Source: JABMQF01 sp964563755 (GTDB lineage Archaea; Nanobdellota; Nanobdellia; Woesearchaeales; UBA11576). Taken from it: DNA of 64,000 bases. The stretch spans positions 73,101 through 137,100 of the forward strand of contig CAZLYC010000004.1 in NCBI GenBank assembly GCA_964563755.1, read 5' to 3'. The number at the start of each line of letters is the position of its first letter. Position 1 is the first letter of the stretch. A model generated the notes under the pieces. That model had not been told where the DNA came from and did not search any database. It saw nothing but the letters and a program-made list of their open reading frames with translations. Below are positions 59,327 to 64,000 of this stretch, in pieces. A program made the translations under genes and the position numbers.

Positions 59327-59998
59327 ATGGCTGAAAAAAAGGAAGAGAAGAAAGAAGAGAAAAAGGACGAGAAGCATGACGGGTTGAAGATTCTTGCAGC
59401 GTCAGACATACATGGCGATGTTGACTTGGTGAATTCTCTTGCAGATAGGGCAGAAAAAGAGAATGTGGATCTTGTCGTTCTTTGCGGTGACCTGACTTTT
59501 AGGGAAGCGTCAACTGATAACATAATAGGTCCTTTTGCTGCTAAGCACAAGAAAGTGCTTTTGATACCCGGAAATCATGAGACTGTCGCTACTGCTGATT
59601 TTCTTGCAGAGCTTTACGAGCCGCACGCAAGGAACATTCATGGATATTCTGTTAAGTACAAGGATGTTGGCATCTTCGGTGCGGGTGGTGCATCAAACGT
59701 AGGTCCTACTCCGCCTGTCGGAGAGAAAGAACTTTACACTCTGCTAAAGAAAGGTTTTGACAAGATAAAGTATCTCACTAAGAAGATAATGGTGACTCAT
59801 ATTCATCCTAGTGAATCAAAGATTGAGAAATTCTCAACTTTTGTCCCTGGTTCTGATGCTGTCCGTAAGGCAGTTGAGACTTTTAAGCCTGACTTGTTGC
59901 TCTGTGGGCACGTGCATGAGGCAGAAGGCCTTGAGGAGAAGATAGGCAAGACAAGAGTGATAAACGTAGGCAGGAAAGGCAAGATAATAACCATTTAA
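59327..59998 (+). CDS. calcineurin-like metallophosphoesterase
   Basis: 223 residues starting directly after the Sua5 stop. After a Lys/Glu-rich N-terminal tail of about 18 residues come the metal motifs: AASDIHGD, VLCGDLTF, IPGNHET, VTHIHPSE and LCGHVHEAEG in order. This is the small metallophosphoesterase family; the substrate is unknown. Operon with Sua5 is likely. A T-rich TATA region (TTTTTATAAATAG near 60005-60017) starts the next unit. Confidence 0.88.
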   Translation: MAEKKEEKKEEKKDEKHDGLKILAASDIHGDVDLVNSLADRAEKENVDLVVLCGDLTFREASTDNIIGPFAAKHKKVLLIPGNHETVATADFLAELYEPHARNIHGYSVKYKDVGIFGAGGASNVGPTPPVGEKELYTLLKKGFDKIKYLTKKIMVTHIHPSESKIEKFSTFVPGSDAVRKAVETFKPDLLLCGHVHEAEGLEEKIGKTRVINVGRKGKIITI

Positions 59999-60050
59999 GC
60001 ACAATTTTTATAAATAGCCTATTTTCTTTAAACCATATCTTGCTTATTGC

Positions 60051-60111
60051 GTCCCATCGAGCCGCAACGAGATGGGACCGGATGGCGCGTGCCAGCTGAG
60101 CAAGACCAGCT
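60051..60111 (+). ncRNA. two-hairpin leader of tRNA-Leu
   Basis: GTCCCATC (60051-60058) pairs with GATGGGAC (60071-60078) around a 12-nt loop beginning GA and ending GA. After 14 nt, CAGCTG (60093-60098) pairs with CAGCTG (60107-60112) around AGCAAGAC. The second helix ends on the first base of the tRNA. Related pairs of hairpins occur at 60215-60264 and 45799-45856. Confidence 0.6.
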
Positions 60112-60195
60112 GCGGGGGTGCCGGAGTCGTCAAACGGGCTACGTTCAGGGCGTAGTGGCTTAGTGCCTACGAGGGTTCAAACCCCTTCTCCCGCA
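60112..60195 (+). tRNA. tRNA-Leu (anticodon CAG)
   Basis: Class II tRNA with long variable arm (GGC-UUAGU-GCC). Acceptor GCGGGGG/CUCCCGC with one G-U pair, anticodon stem CUACG/CGUAG with loop UUCAGGG (anticodon CAG), T arm GAGGG-UUCAAAC-CCCUU, discriminator A. No intron; CCA not encoded. TATA box at 60005-60017. T-runs follow at 60196-60210. Confidence 0.93.
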
Positions 60196-60214
60196 TTTTT
60201 TTCTTTTTTATAGC

Positions 60215-60289
60215 GTGCCATCGTAGATGGCACTGGATGGCGCTATCAAATGGCAAGACATTTGGTTCCTGAACCCCTTCTCCCGCATT
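60215..60289 (+). repeat. hairpin-pair element followed by a copy of the tRNA-Leu 3' end
   Basis: GTGCCATC-gta-GATGGCAC (60215-60233), 13 nt, then CAAATG-GCAAGA-CATTTG (60247-60264), the same design as the leader at 60051. An 18-nt match to the end of tRNA-Leu follows: 60272-60289 equals 60180-60197. The 25 nt 60240-60264 are identical to 45832-45856. It looks like a leader-tRNA unit reduced by deletion, or an insertion that copied the tRNA end. Confidence 0.6.
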
Positions 60290-60298
60290 ATAATTTTT

Positions 60299-60949
60299 TT
60301 ATTTCTTCGTCTTCTTGAACACAATATAAGAATAAACAAACAGCCAGATTGACACAGTTATGACTGGTACAATGACGAATGCTATGGAGTATCTTGGAAA
60401 CAGCATTCCTAAAAGAGTTATTGCTCCTGTTATCTTGAAGAGTATTGCGCCTTGCTTGTGTGTCTTGTCCCAGACTTTATCGCTGCTCAGTGTCCATGGT
60501 GTCTTTATTCCTATGAACCAGTTTCTTTTTGAGTGTTCTAGTAGCATTCCGGTATAATAGAATAGAAGTGCGAATGAAGGGATAAGCATCAGTGTCATGT
60601 TGAATCTGTATCCTAGATTCCATATTAGTGTCAGGATATACAAGTAAAAAAGGAATGCTGACATCATGAGTATGAACAGGTCATAATATGATTTGAATTT
60701 CGCTATGTTCTTCTTCAAAGGATCTATTGCTGGCAGGAAGACCAATAGCAGGATTACTATTGCATAGATTATTGGCAGGATTGCGATTCCCCAGAATTTT
60801 GGCATGTACCCATCTGCTTGTCCTAGTGCGTTCCAATGGCTGGCCATCTCCTGCGGCATTTTAGGGTATATTGCGATTCCGATAAGAACAGAAATAACAA
60901 GAAGCAGTATTGAGGATATCAATGCTTTTTTCATTTCATGTGTTTTCAT
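60299..60949 (-). CDS. SdpI-like membrane protein (DUF1648 and SdpI domains)
   Basis: 216 residues with about six membrane helices. An N-terminal DUF1648 segment (YPKMPQEMASHWNALGQADGYMPKF) and a C-terminal SdpI signature (NWFIGIKTPWTLSSDKVWDKTHK) are both clear. In Bacillus SdpI gives immunity to a killing peptide and signals through its regulator; archaeal homologs are not characterised. It stands alone after the tRNA-Leu repeat zone. Confidence 0.85.
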   Translation of the reverse strand: MKTHEMKKALISSILLLVISVLIGIAIYPKMPQEMASHWNALGQADGYMPKFWGIAILPIIYAIVILLLVFLPAIDPLKKNIAKFKSYYDLFILMMSAFLFYLYILTLIWNLGYRFNMTLMLIPSFALLFYYTGMLLEHSKRNWFIGIKTPWTLSSDKVWDKTHKQGAILFKITGAITLLGMLFPRYSIAFVIVPVITVSIWLFVYSYIVFKKTKK

Positions 60950-61062
60950 TTATTTTTTGTTTAAATATGTTGTCTTTTAAATGGGTGAAAAACAACCAAA
61001 AAAGTTAAATATGCGTCAGCTCTGTTTTTAAATAATTATTATGAGTTTATGAGGTGCGTGCC

Positions 61063-61680
61063 ATGAGGAAGTTATTGTTCGCTTTGTTTATTGTTTCAAT
61101 ACTTTTGTTTTCTGTGGGCTGTTCAAAGGAAGATTCTACGAAGAAGCTTTCTTCAAGGCCTGTCCAGGCCAAGCCAATTGGAGAGCAGGAGACTGTTTCT
61201 GCTCCAGCGCAGCCATCAGCAGAAGCGCCTGTTGAAGTCGCTGCGACTCCTGAAGTTCGTGCACAAGCGCCTGCCGGAAGGGCTGACTGCGAGATGCTTT
61301 TGACAGTGGATATGACAGAGATACTTGGCGGTGTATGGGCAAAGACGAATGACTGCCCTCAGAGACCAGCTATGCCTAAGGGAGTCGATGTCTGCCAGTG
61401 TTCTTATGACGGTCCTAAGCAGGTATATGTGAATGTCGAGACACAGCTTTACACTGCAAAGACTGAAGCGAATAGGGTGTATGACATGTACTGCAAAGGT
61501 GCGACAGAAGATACAACACTTGGCGAGAAGTCATGCAAGCGTGCAAAGACATCTGCCTTGACGCCTAACTACATCTATTTCCTAAAAGGGAATTACTTTG
61601 TCAAGCTATCCTGCCTAGGAGGCTCATGCCCTGAAGAAGGTATGACTGCTCTCGCGCAGAAGGTTGCAGTATCAATATAA
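61063..61680 (+). CDS. lipoprotein, unknown function
   Basis: 205 residues from ATG 61063 with GAGGTG upstream. Signal peptide and lipobox LFSVGC, then a Pro/Ala/Glu-rich stretch (residues about 25-70) and a C-terminal domain with six or more cysteines (DCEMLLTVDMTEILGG, CSYDGPKQVYV). Resembles DUF3558-type lipoproteins only loosely. Cell-surface location is the only firm inference. Confidence 0.75.
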   Translation: MRKLLFALFIVSILLFSVGCSKEDSTKKLSSRPVQAKPIGEQETVSAPAQPSAEAPVEVAATPEVRAQAPAGRADCEMLLTVDMTEILGGVWAKTNDCPQRPAMPKGVDVCQCSYDGPKQVYVNVETQLYTAKTEANRVYDMYCKGATEDTTLGEKSCKRAKTSALTPNYIYFLKGNYFVKLSCLGGSCPEEGMTALAQKVAVSI

Positions 61681-61713
61681 AAAAGAAAGATAAAATTATT
61701 TAAAAATATTTTT

Positions 61714-62346
61714 TTACTTTTTCTTTTTCTCTTCACTCTTCCAATTCATGAAGCTGTCTTTCTTCTTGTTTATGAAGAAGAGCACTATGAAGAAGGTAAG
61801 GACGAGTATGCCGAAGCCTACTTTGCTGTTTGTCTCGAAGTATCTCATTGTGGCCCCGAATGTCGCGCATATGCTTCCCATGAAGAGTCCCATGACGACA
61901 CTGTCCTGCAATAGTGGAACGAATAAGGCTATTAGCAACACCACAAGGTTGAATATTGTCACGACAACATACTTGTTGCCTTCGTATGCGTTCTTTTCAG
62001 TTTCCCATTTCCTCTGCACTTCATTGTTCTTCTCCTGGCACTCTCTTTGTGCTGCATCTATCCGTTCACGTTCTGTATCGTTCAGCTTCTCGATGCCTCC
62101 TGCGGGGTACGGGTTCTTGACATAGCAGTCCTGGAACGGCTCGTTGTAGTACGAGTTCATCCCTGTGAATTTAGGGAAGAATACGTTCGCTCCGAGGAAT
62201 ACCATCGGTATGTACAGCAAAACTATTATCAGCATGTATAGAAGTTTTGTCCAGTTCATTTTCTCACCTTTTTGATTATTATATGCTAATCCTAAAAATA
62301 TCATTAAGATAATTGACGCAACGACCATGAGGGTTATGCTTAACAT
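61714..62346 (-). CDS. membrane protein, start uncertain
   Basis: Up to 210 residues with four or five membrane helices and an exported or cytoplasmic loop (about 70-120) with a charged helix (LNDTERERIDAAQRECQEKNNE). Start at 62346 shares one base with the rtcB stop (TAATG), typical of translational coupling. A second ATG at 62259 has AAGGTGAG in front, and it would drop one N-terminal helix. Both remain possible. No family recognised. Confidence 0.6.
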   Translation of the reverse strand: MLSITLMVVASIILMIFLGLAYNNQKGEKMNWTKLLYMLIIVLLYIPMVFLGANVFFPKFTGMNSYYNEPFQDCYVKNPYPAGGIEKLNDTERERIDAAQRECQEKNNEVQRKWETEKNAYEGNKYVVVTIFNLVVLLIALFVPLLQDSVVMGLFMGSICATFGATMRYFETNSKVGFGILVLTFFIVLFFINKKKDSFMNWKSEEKKKK

Positions 62347-63749
62347 TATCCTTTCACGACTCCGAGAGGAACCATCCTTGCGACTTTTGTAGATATTCCT
62401 GCCTTGTGGACAGAGTCTATGACATTCTCTATGTCTTTGTAAGCTTTAGGTGCCTCTTCTGCCAAGACTTCTGCTGATGTGCTTCTTGCGATTATGCCTT
62501 GGTTCGCAAGGTCCTGTCTTATCTGGTCGCCTCTGAATTGGCTTATCGCTGCGTTTCTTGACATTGCTCGTCCTGCTCCGTGGCACGTGCTGCCGAAGCT
62601 TTTCTGCATAGCTGTCTCTGTTCCGTGGAGTATGTATGAAGCTGTTCCCATGCTGCCTGCAATAAGAGCTGGTGTGTCAGGGAAGCTTCTTGTCGCACCT
62701 TTCCTGTGCACGTAGAGTTTTCTTTTCTTTCCGTCGACAACGTGCTCTTCTAGCTTGCATATGTTGTGCGCGATTGCGTATATTGTGTGCATGTCCATCT
62801 CTTCCCAGCTCTTGCCGAACACTTTCTGGAATGTTTCTCTTACCCAGTGTGTCATGACCAGCCTGTTCGCGAATGCGTAATTGACTGCGCACTTCATTGC
62901 CTTGTAATAGTCCTGTCCTTCATTTGAATTTACTGGCGCGCATACAAGCTGCGGGTCTGGCAGTTTTATGCCGTAATTCTTCGCGGCTTTCTCATGGATT
63001 GCGAGATAATCAGATGCTACTTCGTGGCCCAAGCCTCTTGATCCGCAGTGGAGCATTATGACGACTTGGTCTTTTTCGAGCTTGTATCTCTTTGCGTATT
63101 TGTCGTCGAATGTTTCTGTTACTTTCTGTACTTCAAGGAAATGGTTTCCTGCGCCGAGTGTCCCTAGTTGTGGTCTTCCTCTTTCTTTTGCCCTGTCGCT
63201 TACTTTTGATGGGTCTGCTCCTTCCATCTTTCCGTTCTCTTCTGTGTTTATCAGGTCATCTTTGACACCGTAACCATTATTTACGCACCATTCTGCGCCG
63301 CCTGTAAGTACTTCATCGAATTTGTTTTTGTCGACTCTTAGTTTTCCTTTGCTTCCTACTCCGCAAGGGATTGCCCTGAAAAGTTCTGCGACAAGCTCTC
63401 TCATCTTTTCCTGGACCTCGTTCGCTTTGAGGTTTGTCCTTATCATATTTATGCCGCAGTTTATGTCGAAGCCAGTGCAGCCTGATGAGATGACTCCCTC
63501 TTGGTCGTCGAATGCGCCTACCGCGCCCATTGGCAGACCATAGCCGATGTGGGCATCTGGCATTGCTAGTACTGGTCCGACAACTCCCGGAAGCATCGCG
63601 ACGTTAGTCAACTGCTGTATGGCCTCGTCTTCCATTGCGTCCATTATTGCCTGATTCGCGAATATCTTCGCATCTGCAAGCATACCTGGTCTTGCTGTCT
63701 TTGGCACTAACCATTCATAGTCATTCAGTCTTTGTAGTTTGTCCTTCAT
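62346..63749 (-). CDS. rtcB: RNA-splicing ligase RtcB
   Basis: 467 residues. AMPDAHIGYGLPMGAVGAF, SSGCTGFDINCGINM with a metal cysteine, GTLGAGNHFLEVQ, HCGSRGLGH, and the terminal block STCHGAGRAMSRNAAI with the guanylylated histidine are all present. It joins tRNA halves after intron removal and repairs 2',3'-cyclic phosphate breaks. The tRNA genes seen in this window have no introns, so its substrates lie elsewhere. A leader with TATA box lies near 63780. Confidence 0.96.
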   Translation of the reverse strand: MKDKLQRLNDYEWLVPKTARPGMLADAKIFANQAIMDAMEDEAIQQLTNVAMLPGVVGPVLAMPDAHIGYGLPMGAVGAFDDQEGVISSGCTGFDINCGINMIRTNLKANEVQEKMRELVAELFRAIPCGVGSKGKLRVDKNKFDEVLTGGAEWCVNNGYGVKDDLINTEENGKMEGADPSKVSDRAKERGRPQLGTLGAGNHFLEVQKVTETFDDKYAKRYKLEKDQVVIMLHCGSRGLGHEVASDYLAIHEKAAKNYGIKLPDPQLVCAPVNSNEGQDYYKAMKCAVNYAFANRLVMTHWVRETFQKVFGKSWEEMDMHTIYAIAHNICKLEEHVVDGKKRKLYVHRKGATRSFPDTPALIAGSMGTASYILHGTETAMQKSFGSTCHGAGRAMSRNAAISQFRGDQIRQDLANQGIIARSTSAEVLAEEAPKAYKDIENVIDSVHKAGISTKVARMVPLGVVKG

Positions 63750-63828
63750 GTTAGAATCACAGTTTTGTGGAATCTGACTATTTATATAGTTTCTTATGGG
63801 TCTAAAACCCCATTTGGTGCGGTTCTTT

Positions 63829-63850
63829 TAAAAACGTTTATAAACCCTTT
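63829..63850 (+). promoter_or_regulatory. TATA promoter of membrane pyrophosphatase gene
   Basis: AAAACGTTTATAAACCC lies about 55 bases before the ATG at 63898. Confidence 0.6.
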
Positions 63851-63897
63851 CTGCTAAGCAAGGTCGTATCATTTTTTTATAAAAGGAGGTGTGTTTG

Positions 63898-64000
63898 ATG
63901 TATTGGTTTATCATTCTAGCATCATTGATAGGCATCTATGCTGCTTGGTTTTTTGCAAGAAGGATTGCAAAGAGCGATGCCGGCACTCCAAGGATGCAGG
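63898..64000 (+). CDS. hppA: membrane-bound pyrophosphatase, 5' part only
   Basis: Only the first 34 codons are in the window. AAAAGGAGG gives a strong ribosome site. One membrane helix (WFIILASLIGIYAAWFFA) is followed by RRIAKSDAGTPRMQ, which matches the start of ion-pumping membrane pyrophosphatases, where this segment leads to the first catalytic loop. The enzyme would couple PPi hydrolysis to H+ or Na+ export. The identification rests on this short segment. Confidence 0.6.
   Translation, partial: MYWFIILASLIGIYAAWFFARRIAKSDAGTPRMQ

Noticed and set aside
60112..60195. Intron in tRNA-Leu
   Set aside because: The anticodon arm folds without an insert; the extra bases form the normal long variable arm.
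60180..60289. Attachment sites of an integrated virus or plasmid
   Set aside because: The direct repeats of the tRNA 3' end enclose only about 75 bases of hairpin sequence and no integrase is present in the window.

Overview
The window is chromosomal DNA of an archaeon, most plausibly a DPANN lineage of the Woesearchaeota/Pacearchaeota type. The archaeal case rests on Orc1/Cdc6, archaeal-type TruD, RtcB, a Ski2-like helicase, TrmB and COG1395 regulators, class III signal-peptide pilins with a FlaI-type ATPase, an initiator tRNA-Met and tRNA-Gln both with A1-U72, AT-rich TATA boxes, many leaderless starts and T-run terminators. The DPANN placement is inference from the mix of small lineage-restricted families (DUF5652, DUF5679, half-size MFS, short pilins) and bacterial-looking exported enzymes. 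There is no rRNA, CRISPR array, transposase or phage module.

Layout. 1-9.1 kb: partial AAA+ ATPase, RNA-modification genes (MnmC-like, RsuA-like, NSUN m5C methyltransferase), tRNA-Gln, a 34-residue helical-repeat protein and a winged-helix regulator with a paired palindromic operator. 9.3-13.7 kb: glmM-glmU-glmS, a compact route from fructose-6-phosphate to UDP-GlcNAc. 14-27 kb: HExxH protein, Ski2-like helicase, radical SAM enzyme, an exported Cys-rich protein coupled to a transmembrane LRR protein, Dus, MFS, COG2521 methyltransferase and TruD. 27-34 kb: polysaccharide deacetylase and L,D-transpeptidase-like enzyme (surface-polymer chemistry), K+ channel, zinc-ribbon proteins and ArgS. 34-37 kb: two tandem receiver-like proteins that lack the phospho-Asp, beside a COG1395 regulator. 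37-43.6 kb: cytidylate kinase and a type IV pilus-like assembly operon with two pilins. 43.6-50.3 kb: surface proteins and lipoproteins, tRNA-iMet and most of the intergenic repeats. 50.4-60 kb: SerS, a TrmB-controlled cluster ending in a beta-barrel-like exported protein, Orc1/Cdc6 with a truncated 5' duplicate, a toxin-antitoxin pair and Sua5/TsaC. 60-64 kb: tRNA-Leu with a duplicated hairpin leader, membrane proteins, RtcB and the start of a membrane pyrophosphatase.

The most unusual signal is non-coding. Four intergenic copies of a roughly 95-nt element (18645, 43721, 50219 on +; 43841 on -) share end motifs and an exactly fixed 73-nt interval, have diverged interiors, and keep their terminal helix by compensatory changes. 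A second structured family (8-bp hairpin, 13-14 nt linker, GCAAGA-loop hairpin) occurs in the tRNA-Leu leader, again just after that tRNA next to a copy of its 3' end, and in a composite repeat field at 45.5-45.9 kb. Both are candidates for undescribed structured RNAs or small non-autonomous elements.

Working links between genes: the glm operon supplies UDP-GlcNAc that surface glycans would need; the deacetylase and transpeptidase-like enzyme would act on an exported polymer; lipoproteins, Cys-rich proteins, pilins and the transglutaminase-like protein form a surface gene field. All functions are read from sequence by eye, without database searches.
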